Shown: positions 28,774-37,025, numbered from the stretch's first letter. The stretch: 43,881 nucleotides of DNA from Chitinophagaceae bacterium (GCA_016720585.1 JADKKH010000011.1:1-43881), one strand, 5' to 3'. Numbers and translations are program-made. Notes: generated from the sequence alone by a model not told the origin.

Positions 28774-28836
28774 GTCCGAAGGACTCCATTGGAGAATTTC
28801 CGGAATAAGTCTCGGGGTCAAGCCCAAAGGGCTGAC
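28774..28836. repeat. Cluster of three tiny 3-nt-loop hairpins (REP-like)
   Basis: Three stems with three-base loops follow each other: GTCC-GAA-GGAC at 28774-28784, CTCC-ATT-GGAG at 28784-28794, and a longer GTCAAGCCC-AAA-GGGCTGAC at 28817-28836. The element lies upstream of the helicase, between its start and the end of the next minus-strand gene. Similar CCGAAGG-type repeats are common in Bacteroidota intergenic regions. Confidence 0.5.
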
Positions 28837-28875
28837 ATTTTGGTAATAATAAGGGAAAGAGAAATCGAAAATTTT

Positions 28876-29937
28876 TTAACCAACGATCTCTCTTTCTACT
28901 CCGGAAATTTCCATCACCAGGTTCTCACCGTAAGCGCTGCCGGGTGTTTGATAGCCGGGCAGAAAATTTCCATTCAATATTTTTTGCACGATGAGTAAAG
29001 AACTTAAGGTGGTTAATGTATATCCTTCGGGACCCTTGAGGCGAACGGTAGCTGTTTTACCAGAAGCATTGGTGGCCATTCCCCACACTAAACTGAGGGC
29101 TTTCTTTCGTTGTTCATCGCTGGGTCCTGCGGGTCGCTTGTCAATTTTCTTTTTAATATAGTTGCGTACAAAGTTTGTCCGCAGCAGCCAGTTAAACATG
29201 GCTTGCCCCTTTAAAATGTTATAGGTCTTTTTAGCGATCCCGGTATAGGTTTCTATATCGGGAATGCCCGTTGTAAAGAATGCGGTGGAAATATCCCCCC
29301 AGGGAATACTCATGACAAATAATTTTTTTACGCCAAAGTCAACCCACATGCCCTTTTTTCCCAGCGAGGTACGGACTATTTTTCCGCCTTTTCTTACAGC
29401 ACCACCTTCACCTAATTTAGTGGCCATAGTGGTAGCTGTGCCATGAGAAAGTCCGCCACCCAGGGTGGCAAAAGCCAATTGCAACGCAACGGCATCCGGT
29501 AATAGCTTTTTTAATTGTAAGGCCACACAATCGGTTGGCACTACATCAAAACCGGCGCCCGGCAACAACATGATGCCGGCTTTTTTAGCGGCAGCATCAT
29601 AACGTTTTATCATTTCAAAAACGGAAATGTCACCGTTAATATCCAGGTAATGTGTTCCGGTAATCAAACAGGCTTCTATCATTTGCCGGGCTGTAAATTG
29701 AAAAGGACCGGCTGCATGGATGACGACTTTTACTTCCTTTAATGCGGCCTGCAATGCAGGGGCATCATTCATATCAAAGATCCGGAAGGGGAGATTGAGC
29801 TTAGTGGCCAGCGGTTCTATTACTTCTTTTCGTCTTCCCGCAAGGATGGGTTGTAAATTAAATTGCTGGGCATAACGGGCAATTAATTCACCGGTGTAGC
29901 CATTGGCACCGTAGAGCAGGAATGTGTTTGATTGCAT
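28876..29937 (-). CDS. Saccharopine-dehydrogenase-type / trans-acting enoyl reductase family protein
   Basis: The start is taken at 29937 (MQSNTFLLYGANGYTGELIA); the ATG at 29955 adds six residues. An N-terminal Rossmann motif (LLYGANGYTGELIARYA, an NADP site) is followed by IHAAGPFQFTARQMIEACL and GTHYLDINGDISV, as in saccharopine dehydrogenase-like NADP-binding proteins that include mycobacterial trans-acting enoyl reductase. Then GAGFDVVPTDCVALQL and FATLGGGLSHGTATTM. A lipid or polyketide substrate is inferred from this family only. At 353 aa it is close to family length. Confidence 0.75.
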   Translation of the reverse strand: MQSNTFLLYGANGYTGELIARYAQQFNLQPILAGRRKEVIEPLATKLNLPFRIFDMNDAPALQAALKEVKVVIHAAGPFQFTARQMIEACLITGTHYLDINGDISVFEMIKRYDAAAKKAGIMLLPGAGFDVVPTDCVALQLKKLLPDAVALQLAFATLGGGLSHGTATTMATKLGEGGAVRKGGKIVRTSLGKKGMWVDFGVKKLFVMSIPWGDISTAFFTTGIPDIETYTGIAKKTYNILKGQAMFNWLLRTNFVRNYIKKKIDKRPAGPSDEQRKKALSLVWGMATNASGKTATVRLKGPEGYTLTTLSSLLIVQKILNGNFLPGYQTPGSAYGENLVMEISGVEREIVG

Positions 29938-30151
29938 AGTGAAAAGTACAACCAAAAAATAATATTCACTGGTTTTGTTATAAACTTAATTAATAACGCT
30001 TGTTTTCTGTTCCTATAAAAAATTCGTAAATAAGTATACCGGAACGGAATGAACTGGAATTTGCCTGCTGTCGTTGTCCCCTCCTTTTTCACTTACAACA
30101 TATTATCCTATATTTAACGTGTACCCGGAGAAAACGAAAAAACCAACAACC

Positions 30152-31624
30152 ATGAGTTATACGCCTACCAGTTCTCCGGGGGAAGTTCCGGTATCGGACA
30201 CTACCCGAATTCAGTCTCTTGATATTTTACGGGGTATTGCATTGCTTGGTATCCTGGTCATCAGTATCTGGGAATTCGGCGGCTTTACTGCGAATGAGCA
30301 AACATTTTACAAAACCGGCACGCACGGGGGCAACTATAACCTGCTAACAGCGGTATCCATTTTATTTGAAGGGAAAATGCGGGCCTTGTTTGCCCTGGTC
30401 TTCGGGGCAGGTATTATTTTGTTCCTGCAAAAGAAAGACCACCCGGTCCCCATAAGCCCGGCAGATGCCTATATCCGGCGGATGATGTGGCTTATACTCT
30501 TTGGTATATTCAATGCCTTTGTACTCCTATGGCCCGGGGATATATTATTTCAATATGGTGTTACCGGTCTCCTGCTTTTTGCTTTTTCCGGAATTAAAAC
30601 CCGGGGATTGTTTATCGCAGCTATTGTATGCACGTTGATTTATTGCGGCAAGCATTACTGGAATTATGCAGATGATAAAGCCGGGTATAAAAAATATACA
30701 GCCGTGATGGCCGTAGAAAAAAAATTCAAACTCGATAGTACGGCGCGGGCCCGCAAAGACAGTGTCGACAGAACAAAAGATACGATACTGCTAAAAGAGA
30801 CATTGATAAAAAACAAACTGGATGATTCACTGGCAAAAAAGAAAGATACCTTAACCGGCAAACAGACTGAAGAAAAAGGCTATTGGGAAGGAAGGGTAAA
30901 AGGATTTAAATATGATTCGGCTAAAACAAAAGCGGAAAACAAAGCCATGCGGGCGGGTTATCTCAAAGTGTGGACGCACCTGATGCAACGTTCGCAAAAC
31001 AAAGAATCATTCTGGCTTTACCGTATTGGTGTATGGGATATCGGGTCCATGATGTTATTCGGTATGGCCTTATTTGGGATTGGGTTTTTTAGTTCCCGCT
31101 TTTCTTCATCAACTTATTTCATTATAGCACTCCTGACCATCGCTTCCGGTTTAGCACTGGCCTGGTTCAGGATCCATATGAACGATATCAGAATAGCCGA
31201 CTATGAAAAATATATACAAAAACGGGCTATTCCTTATGACCAGTTTTTCCCGATCGAAAGAATATTAATGGCAACAGGATATGCATCGCTGGTGATTTGG
31301 TTGCTTCGGATGAACATTCTCAAATGGCTTTGGCGGGCACTCGCCGCCACCGGCCGTATGGCATTTACCAATTATATCCTGCAGTCAGTCATTTGTACAT
31401 TTATTTTCTATGGGTATGGCTTTGGTTATTTTGGAAGGCTGAGCCAGCTTGAATTATATTTTATCGTGGCTGAAATAACCCTGGTTCAGGTGGTGTTCTC
31501 AGTATTCTGGATGCGGTATTACACCATGGGTCCGCTGGAATGGCTGTGGCGCTGTTTGATCTACCGGAAATGGCTGCCATTAAATAAACAATCAACATTG
31601 TCATCTGAGTTAGATGAAGGATGA
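30152..31624 (+). CDS. DUF418 family membrane protein (first of a tandem pair)
   Basis: The 490-aa protein starts at 30152 (MSYTPTSSPGEVPVSD); a longer in-frame ORF from 30074 would overlap less plausible sequence. It opens with the family's RIQSLDILRGIALLGILV motif and has about eight to ten TM segments with the conserved FEGKMRALFALVFGAGI, FGIFNAFVLLWPGDILFQYG and the C-terminal MAFTNYILQSVICTFIFYG and GPLEWLWRCL. DUF418 proteins are acyltransferase-3-like membrane proteins with unclear substrates. A charged soluble insertion (about residues 185-275) is atypical. The next gene is a paralogue. Confidence 0.85.
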   Translation: MSYTPTSSPGEVPVSDTTRIQSLDILRGIALLGILVISIWEFGGFTANEQTFYKTGTHGGNYNLLTAVSILFEGKMRALFALVFGAGIILFLQKKDHPVPISPADAYIRRMMWLILFGIFNAFVLLWPGDILFQYGVTGLLLFAFSGIKTRGLFIAAIVCTLIYCGKHYWNYADDKAGYKKYTAVMAVEKKFKLDSTARARKDSVDRTKDTILLKETLIKNKLDDSLAKKKDTLTGKQTEEKGYWEGRVKGFKYDSAKTKAENKAMRAGYLKVWTHLMQRSQNKESFWLYRIGVWDIGSMMLFGMALFGIGFFSSRFSSSTYFIIALLTIASGLALAWFRIHMNDIRIADYEKYIQKRAIPYDQFFPIERILMATGYASLVIWLLRMNILKWLWRALAATGRMAFTNYILQSVICTFIFYGYGFGYFGRLSQLELYFIVAEITLVQVVFSVFWMRYYTMGPLEWLWRCLIYRKWLPLNKQSTLSSELDEG

Positions 31625-31647
31625 TGTTACAATAATAAACTAACTGT

Positions 31648-33023
31648 ATGGATCAACATAATTCACCGGGTACACCACAGGCAGTTGTAATTAACATGGA
31701 TGGGAAAGAAACCAATCCTGAAAAACAAGGTGCTGCACCCGTGGCAACGGCTGATCGGATCAAAAGTATTGACGCGATCCGGGGTGTGGCGCTGTTGGGT
31801 ATATTGATGATGAACATTCCCGGTTTTGGCATCAACTGGGATTTCTGGTATTCGATCATTCACGGCCCCCGTACGGGAAATGATTATTATACGTTTGCCA
31901 CGGTCTTTATCTTTTTCGAAGGTACCATGCGGGGTTTATTCTCCATGCTCTTTGGTGCGGGCATGATATTATTTATGCTGAATAAAAAAGAAGTACCCGG
32001 TGGTACCCCGTTGCTGTATTTTATTACCGCCGTTTACTCTGGTTGGTGTTCTTTGGAATCATCAATGCCTTTGTACTATTATGGCAGGGAGATATTTTAT
32101 TTTTCTATGGTCTTTGCGGTATGTTGTTGTTTGCCTTTCGCAAACTGAATCCCAAATGGCTGGTAGTGCTGGCACTGGCCTGTGTATCCATCGGGATGAT
32201 AAAAAATCAATGGGGTTGGAACGAAACCAGGGAAAAAAGAAAGGATTACGTCGAAGCTACGGCTGCCAAAAAAGAAAATAAAAAACTCAGCCCCGAACAG
32301 CAGGGCGCCATTCAAGCCTGGGCAGAGATTGAAAAAAATCAGAAACCCGATACGGCTCAAACCAATGAGCATCTCCGCAAGATGCGATCAGGTTATACTA
32401 CCATCTTCACCTATTTTATTCCCCAGAATTCAGGTGGAGAAACCTGGTATATGTATAATGGGGTTTGGGATATGCTGGCCATGATGCTGCTCGGCATGGC
32501 CATGTTCGTCTGGGGCTTTTTCACAAACAAACTGCGCACTTCCACTTATGCTATGTGGATGCTGATAGGCTATGGCATCGGTATACCCGTTGCCTGGATA
32601 TTGTTTGATAAGGGCTGGATGAATACACTTGATATGGGCACTTATACAGACCGGTGGCGTTCCTCGCATAGGGTCTTTGAAGAGTTTCGCCGCATACCGC
32701 TTACGCTGGGTCATGCCAGCCTGATCATGCTCATTTTCCGAAGCCGCCTGGTTCCCTGGCTTATGAAAGGCTTCGCCAATGTGGGGCAGATGGCGTTTAC
32801 GAATTACCTGATGCAAAGCATCATCTGTACTTTCTTTTTCTATGGATATGGATTTGGCAATTACAACAAACTCTATTTTCACCAGCTCTACTATGTTGTG
32901 TTTGCTGTCTGGATCTTCCAGATGATCTTTTCGGCTATATGGCTCCGTTATTTCCGCTTTGGTCCTTTTGAATGGTTGTGGCGATCACTGACATACTGGA
33001 GAAGGCAACCCATGAAGAAATAA
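31648..33023 (+). CDS. DUF418 family membrane protein (second copy), frameshifted
   Basis: The first frame runs from 31648 to 32148 and starts with the same family motif (RIKSIDAIRGVALLGILMMN). The second frame, open across 32000-33023, carries YYRRLLWLVFFGIINAFVLL and the conserved MAFTNYLMQSIICTFFFYG and GPFEWLWRSL ending. Adding one C to the CCCC run at 32006-32009 joins them (GGTPVAVFYYRRLLWLV), giving about 458 aa. I read this as one intact gene with one missing base, not as two genes. It follows the first copy by 23 bp and shares architecture with it, so it is a tandem duplicate. Confidence 0.75.
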
Positions 33024-33226
33024 ATTTCTTTCAGGTTGTTCAGTGTTCTTATTTGATGTGATTAACCGGTAATTGTTTTACCACAGTCCAGCCTACCGGC
33101 AGGCAGGTTTCACTGTGTAGTCGGTGACCCATTAATCTGTGTTATCCGTGGTTATACTCTTACAACTTATTTTGCGTTGGTGATTTCACAGGTAGTGTGA
33201 TTAAAAAGGCCGAAGCAATAGCCCAT

Positions 33227-33251
33227 AAAAAAAGGGCATCACCCGATGCCC
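33227..33251 (-). terminator. Terminator of the truncated 33271-33483 remnant
   Basis: GGGCATC-ACCC-GATGCCC (33234-33251) has a run of A on its left, giving T tract on the minus strand. It lies 20 bp beyond the stop of the minus-strand remnant. It differs by one base from the terminator of the SWIB gene. Confidence 0.7.
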
Positions 33252-33270
33252 TCCTGTCTTCCACACTGGG

Positions 33271-33483
33271 TCACCCAAGATTATGGTCGAATAATTTAAG
33301 TAAGTAATTCTTCTCATCCTTATCAAAGTAAAGCCTTGAGTGTAGAGTATTTGAGAGATTTTCGGGACCAATTACTTGAATATTACTATTGGAAAGAGTA
33401 TTTAAAAACCCTTCGATATTTGCATCTGTTATGGAAGAATATAGGCCTTGTGTCTTGAATCTTGTGTCTTGTATCTTTGATTG
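33271..33483 (-). pseudogene. 5'-truncated gene remnant, 70 codons, minus strand
   Basis: An open frame of 70 codons ends in a stop at 33271-33273 and is followed by a good terminator, but no start codon exists: the open frame ends at a stop at 33484 inside a repeat. The residues read like the C-terminus of a real protein (NTLSNSNIQVIGPENLSNTL, then YFDKDEKNYLLKLFDHNLG). The family is not recognised; a WYL-type regulator tail is only a vague resemblance. Confidence 0.4.
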
Positions 33484-33628
33484 CTATAAGAGAAGACTCA
33501 AGATTCAATATTCAATGTTCAAGATTCAAGTTTAGAAAAAGAACCAGCATTATTCATCTACACTTCATTTGTTTCTTGAATCTTTGATTGCAATAAGAAA
33601 AGATTCAATATTCAATGTTTAAGTTTGA
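33468..33628. repeat. Imperfect direct repeat built from TTGAATCTT-like words
   Basis: Two related modules lie at about 33468-33534 and 33574-33628. Both contain ATCTTTGATTGC[TA]ATAAGA followed by AAGATTCAATATTCAATGTT. Each module is also partly self-complementary (CTTGAATCTT against AAGATTCAAG), so it can fold. It borders the truncated gene and the transposase start. Confidence 0.55.
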
Positions 33629-33695
33629 AATAAAGCTTTTCTATTATCTGTATACTGACAACTGCGCTCTTATTAGGTTTCCTTCTGACGAACAT
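33612..33695 (-). pseudogene. Possible IS1634-type transposase N-terminal remnant
   Basis: On the minus strand a 27-codon ORF starts MFVRRKPNKSAVVSIQIIEK and then runs into the repeat and stops. This start strongly resembles the conserved beginning of IS1634/IS4-type transposases of Bacteroidota (MFVR-K-N-SG--SVQV-DK, from memory). The rest of the element is absent. Its upstream flank holds a short inverted repeat GGGGTTA ... TAACCCC (33713-33741). Confidence 0.4.
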
Positions 33696-33798
33696 AACCC
33701 AAATCTAAGGTGGGGTTACCCAAAATAAAAAACTAACCCCTGGCAGGAAAGGGTTTCAGACGATTTTTAAAGAAAATTGGAAAAACCGAGGAAGACAT

Positions 33799-33826
33799 AA
33801 AAAAAGGGCATCACACGATGCCCTTT
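33799..33826 (-). terminator. Rho-independent terminator of the SWIB gene
   Basis: AAAGGGCATC-ACAC-GATGCCCTTT at 33803-33826 with a run of A at its left gives a T tract on the minus strand. It follows the SWIB stop by about 20 bp. Confidence 0.85.
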
Positions 33827-33846
33827 CATTTCATTAAACGCCTTTA

Positions 33847-34200
33847 TTACTTCAGGTGTTTTGAAAGATGTTTGGCCATATCAAACATAGACACCTGTGC
33901 TTTGCCACCGAAAACAACTTTCAGTTTAGCATCAGCATTGATCATACGTCTGTTTTTTGCATCCTGTAATTTATTGGCTTTAATGTAAACCCAGATTTTT
34001 TTCACCACTTCAGTACGGGGCAATGGTTTGCTTCCTACTACTTCTGCCAGCGCTGCGCTTGGCGTAAGTGGTTTCATAAATGCGGCAGATGGTTTACGGG
34101 CCGATTTCTTTTTTGCAACTTTCTTAGCTGCTTTTTTTACAACCTTCTTAGCTGCTGGTTTTTTTGCTGCCTTCTTAGCAGCTTTCTTTTTTGTTGCCAT
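33847..34200 (-). CDS. SWIB/MDM2-domain protein with a histone-H1-like Lys/Ala tail
   Basis: The 117-aa protein has two parts. Residues 1-40 are a Lys/Ala/Pro-rich tail of AAKK repeats (MATKKKAAKKAAKKPAAKKV), like histone H1 and bacterial H1-like proteins. Residues about 42-117 are a SWIB domain (SKPLPRTEVVKKIWVYIKAN, then NAKNRR-like DAKNRRMINADAKLKVVFG and FDMAKHLSKHL). Such proteins bind DNA, probably as nucleoid proteins; the SWIB role in bacteria is not established. It is monocistronic with its own terminator. Confidence 0.9.
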   Translation of the reverse strand: MATKKKAAKKAAKKPAAKKVVKKAAKKVAKKKSARKPSAAFMKPLTPSAALAEVVGSKPLPRTEVVKKIWVYIKANKLQDAKNRRMINADAKLKVVFGGKAQVSMFDMAKHLSKHLK

Positions 34201-34303
34201 GTGTTTTAGATTTAGAATGTTAACGGGTGTTCAATTTTTTCCGAGACAAAGATATAATATTTCCCTGCTAACAATACAAATCCTCCCCGGTGTTTATTAA
34301 CCG

Positions 34304-35140
34304 TCAAAACAGCGTCAATTGTCTCTCATCCCTTACCACCCGGCGATTGGATTTTTGACCAACAGCAATTGTATTCCCATTTACACAAAATACCGGTGTG
34401 GCTGCATACCGGGAAGCCACTATGATCCGGGTATCTCCCGCCTGTTGGTTGAATATTTTTTCCACCAGTTCCGGGTCATTATTGTTCTTGGACAGATGGG
34501 ACAGGATGAGCAATCTTAACTCTGGTGATCTGTAATTGACAAACAGATCCAGGGCCTGTTCATTGGATAAATGCCCCTCATCCCCGCTGATACGTTGCTG
34601 TAAATGATACGGATAGCTGCCATTGGCCAGCATCTCAGCGCAATAATTGCTTTCGAGAAAAACCGCCTGGCATCGGCTGAAATACTTAATAACCTGTTTG
34701 CAGGGATAGCCGATATCGGTGATAACACCAATATGGATACCCGCACCGGATACCATAAAACTATGCGGATCGGCGGCATCATGACTTTTTCGGAAGGGGG
34801 TTACAGATAGTCCGCCGATCTTTACCGGTTTGTTTTTCTGAAACCCATAAACCAGTTTCGGCTCGAGGGGCGTGCTTGTTCCGGCCAGCGTAGCAGGCGT
34901 GATATATACCCGCAACTGGTACTTTTTACTCAGCCCGGACAATCCGGAAATATGGTCGCCATGTTCATGCGAGACAAAAATGGCTTTCACAGTATTCATC
35001 GAAAGCCCCAGTAGCTGCATCCGTTTTTCTGTTTCCCGGCAACTAAGTCCGGCATCCACGAGGATGGCTTCCTGGCTGTTGCCTACATAATAGCAATTGG
35101 CATTACTGCCGGAATTAAGAGACGTGATGAATAATGACAT
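34304..35140 (-). CDS. WalJ/YycJ-like MBL-fold metallo-hydrolase
   Basis: The 278-aa protein has the metallo-beta-lactamase signature SHEHGDH (His58, His60, Asp62, His63), a GSGNANC-type start SLNSGSNANCYYVG, a third metal His in TPFRKSHDAADPHSFM and a final LLILSHLSKNNNDPE. This matches the YycJ/WalJ group, 5'-to-3' exonuclease-like MBL proteins linked to DNA repair and cell-wall regulation in Firmicutes. In Bacteroidota its role is less clear. A long perfect palindrome follows between it and the divergent PAAR gene. Confidence 0.85.
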   Translation of the reverse strand: MSLFITSLNSGSNANCYYVGNSQEAILVDAGLSCRETEKRMQLLGLSMNTVKAIFVSHEHGDHISGLSGLSKKYQLRVYITPATLAGTSTPLEPKLVYGFQKNKPVKIGGLSVTPFRKSHDAADPHSFMVSGAGIHIGVITDIGYPCKQVIKYFSRCQAVFLESNYCAEMLANGSYPYHLQQRISGDEGHLSNEQALDLFVNYRSPELRLLILSHLSKNNNDPELVEKIFNQQAGDTRIIVASRYAATPVFCVNGNTIAVGQKSNRRVVRDERQLTLF

Positions 35141-35161
35141 GGGCGGTAAAAATAGTGAAGA

Positions 35162-35212
35162 TAAGGGTTAAGGGTTGCCAACTTTTTTAAAGTTGGCAAC
35201 CCTTAACCCTTA
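35162..35212. repeat. Perfect 24-bp-arm palindrome with a 3-nt loop
   Basis: Arms lie at 35162-35185 and 35189-35212 around loop TTT. Each arm carries two tandem copies of a TTAAGGG-type word followed by TTGCCAACTTT. It sits between divergent genes, so it is not a normal terminator. Perfect 24-bp pairing suggests a mobile or structural element. Confidence 0.8.
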
Positions 35213-35254
35213 ACCCTTGATAATAATCATACCTGCCTGATAGTACTGTCATAG

Positions 35255-35282
35255 TTGTAAGCAGTGCAGGATAATAACTTGC
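35255..35282 (+). promoter_or_regulatory. Candidate promoter of the PAAR gene with a shared 13-bp element
   Basis: GATAATAACTTGC (35270-35282) occurs identically upstream of the gene at 37259 (37227-37239), in both cases 18-19 bp before the ATG. TAACTTGC loosely resembles the TAnnTTTG -7 box, and TTG elements lie upstream at 35255. I infer a shared promoter or regulator site. Confidence 0.45.
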
Positions 35283-35300
35283 TAATGTAAAATATAAAGT

Positions 35301-37025
35301 ATGAAAAAAATAGGCTTAGCACTTTTAGGACTGTTGCTTTTTACTTATACAAGCCATAGTCAGAATACAGTTTACACCGGAACTGTCCGGATCGTATGGC
35401 CGGGAAGTGAAAACACGGAAGTCTATACTTCTGCCAATTTAATTTCCATCACGATAACTCCGGAAAACGAGGCAAAATTTGTATTGCATTTTAAGGGAGG
35501 CACCAGCCCCGAAAGAGAAGATTATGTTGATCTGACATGTACTGTTTCGGGAACCGTTGAAAACGGAGAATTAAAGGCAAAAGGTTCACTCCGTACCGAA
35601 CTGAAGGAGGGAAAAGAACTGCAACAAAGTACAAACTTTGTTTCCTTTAAAGGCACCATCACAAAAAACCAGGCAACAGGAAAAGTTTATATCTATGAAA
35701 AAGGTACCGGCTCGGAAACAACTCCCTATTTTGCATTTACGGCTAATGCTGCAACTGATTTAAAACCTGAACTGACATTTCCGGCAGGGAACAGTCCAAA
35801 AGTTTTTAATAAGGGATGGGTTTTTGGTGCTTCTTTTTCTATAACTGATGTTAATGGCAATACCATTGATCTGTCTGATAAAGTAACCTGGAGCGGTACA
35901 GCATCATTCAACCCTTCAACGGGTAAACTCAGTCACCCTTCGTTTAATACTATCGGTAGCAATAAAATCATACTTAAAGCATCATACGAGGGTAAAACCT
36001 ATAAAGGTGAATACAATGTAATAACGGTGGATGTGGAAAAATATGCTCATGTGGGCAGTATGGCGTTTTGCCCGGCGGATGTCCATATTGGGCCTTACGG
36101 TCCGATGCAGGTAATTGGCCCGATTCTCCAGGGTAGCCCGAATGTTTTTATTAATGGATTACCTGCTTCCCGGGTTGGGGACATAGGAATGCATACCATC
36201 TGTATAGGTCCGAATTCATTTACAGTCTCTTCCGGAGATAATGAAGTGCTGATAGATGGTAAACCCGCTGCCATGTTTGAGAGTTCACAAACACAGCATT
36301 GTGGTGGAACGGGTCATATTCTGGGAGCTCATCAGAATTTTTTTGTAAATACCAACGCTGATGTGACACTGAATAGTAAACAAATCAACGGCGCTATTAA
36401 TTTATCAAAAGACGATGAAATAAAAACGGGATCAAAAGGATTGATGTCTTTTTCATCTGGTGCGCAGACCGGGGTTACGATTTTGCCATCTACTGCCATT
36501 ACAATTATCGATAACAACAGCGAGCAGATGCGACTGCTGATAAAATACGGGAGTATGCTGGTAAATGGGAATTCATCAGATGGTAAAAAAATAACGATCG
36601 AATTAAAAAACCTGGTGGTCAGTCCAAAAGGAACAAAATTTTCTATTTCCACAGACAGTCTTGTATCAGTTATCCGGGTGTATGATGGTAGTGTTACAAT
36701 TACTGACAAAACCACGGGTACAGCCAGTGAAGTTGAAGCAGGATTTAGTTATAATTATGAAAATAACAGCGGCAGGATCCTGGCATTTGATGATAATACC
36801 GGTGAGCAATTTCTTAGTAGCCATATGGCTTCTGTAGATAACAAATCATTCAAAGTTGTTTATCAGGAATCGGATACCGCTGCTAAAACCGGCGATACGG
36901 GTTCTTTTAGTCTTAAAGGCTTTATCAAAGAAAATTATTTATACATAACAGGAGCACTATTGGTGATGGCACTTGTTATTATATTTTTATTCAGGAGACG
37001 TAATAAAAAACCACCACCGTTTTAA
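35301..37025 (+). CDS. Exported PAAR-FecR fusion with a C-terminal membrane anchor
   Basis: This 574-aa protein has an unusual order. Residues 1-21 are a signal peptide; about 22-145 is a beta domain with VSFKGTITKNQATGKVYIYE; about 150-245 is a second beta domain; about 249-350 is a PAAR-type domain with glycine-rich repeats (GSPNVFINGLPASRVGDIG, then VLIDGKPAA and HCGGTGHILG); about 365-485 is a FecR-like domain (IKTGSKGLMSF, VSPKGTKFSI, VIRVYDGSVTI); about 547-564 is a transmembrane segment followed by RRRNKKPPPF. PAAR proteins normally tip contractile secretion spikes and lack signal peptides. Here the PAAR domain would be extracytoplasmic. Function is inferred as a surface or secretion-associated scaffold. 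Confidence 0.75.
   Translation: MKKIGLALLGLLLFTYTSHSQNTVYTGTVRIVWPGSENTEVYTSANLISITITPENEAKFVLHFKGGTSPEREDYVDLTCTVSGTVENGELKAKGSLRTELKEGKELQQSTNFVSFKGTITKNQATGKVYIYEKGTGSETTPYFAFTANAATDLKPELTFPAGNSPKVFNKGWVFGASFSITDVNGNTIDLSDKVTWSGTASFNPSTGKLSHPSFNTIGSNKIILKASYEGKTYKGEYNVITVDVEKYAHVGSMAFCPADVHIGPYGPMQVIGPILQGSPNVFINGLPASRVGDIGMHTICIGPNSFTVSSGDNEVLIDGKPAAMFESSQTQHCGGTGHILGAHQNFFVNTNADVTLNSKQINGAINLSKDDEIKTGSKGLMSFSSGAQTGVTILPSTAITIIDNNSEQMRLLIKYGSMLVNGNSSDGKKITIELKNLVVSPKGTKFSISTDSLVSVIRVYDGSVTITDKTTGTASEVEAGFSYNYENNSGRILAFDDNTGEQFLSSHMASVDNKSFKVVYQESDTAAKTGDTGSFSLKGFIKENYLYITGALLVMALVIIFLFRRRNKKPPPF

Larger units (their letters stand above)
33024..33846. other. 823-bp decayed intergenic region
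   Basis: No intact gene is present. The stretch contains short dispersed-repeat fragments (a CCTACCGGCAGGCAGG motif near 33095), a 3' gene remnant, twin near-identical hairpin terminators, an imperfect direct repeat, and an apparent transposase start. These pieces are listed separately. Confidence 0.5.

Noticed and set aside
31648..32148. Two separate small DUF418 genes at 31648 and 32043
   Set aside because: The second starts at a TTG inside a conserved segment and both together complete one family protein after one-base repair.
32430..32882. Minus-strand ORF of 150 aa
   Set aside because: It is a shadow of the second DUF418 gene; histidine- and glutamine-rich by chance.
33450..33640. A CRISPR array
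   Set aside because: There are only two imperfect copies with unequal internal spacing and self-complementary words; no regular repeats or cas genes.
35301..37025. A type VI or extracellular contractile-injection cluster
   Set aside because: Only the PAAR domain is suggestive. There are no Hcp, VgrG, sheath, baseplate or ClpV-like genes in the window, and the protein has a signal peptide.
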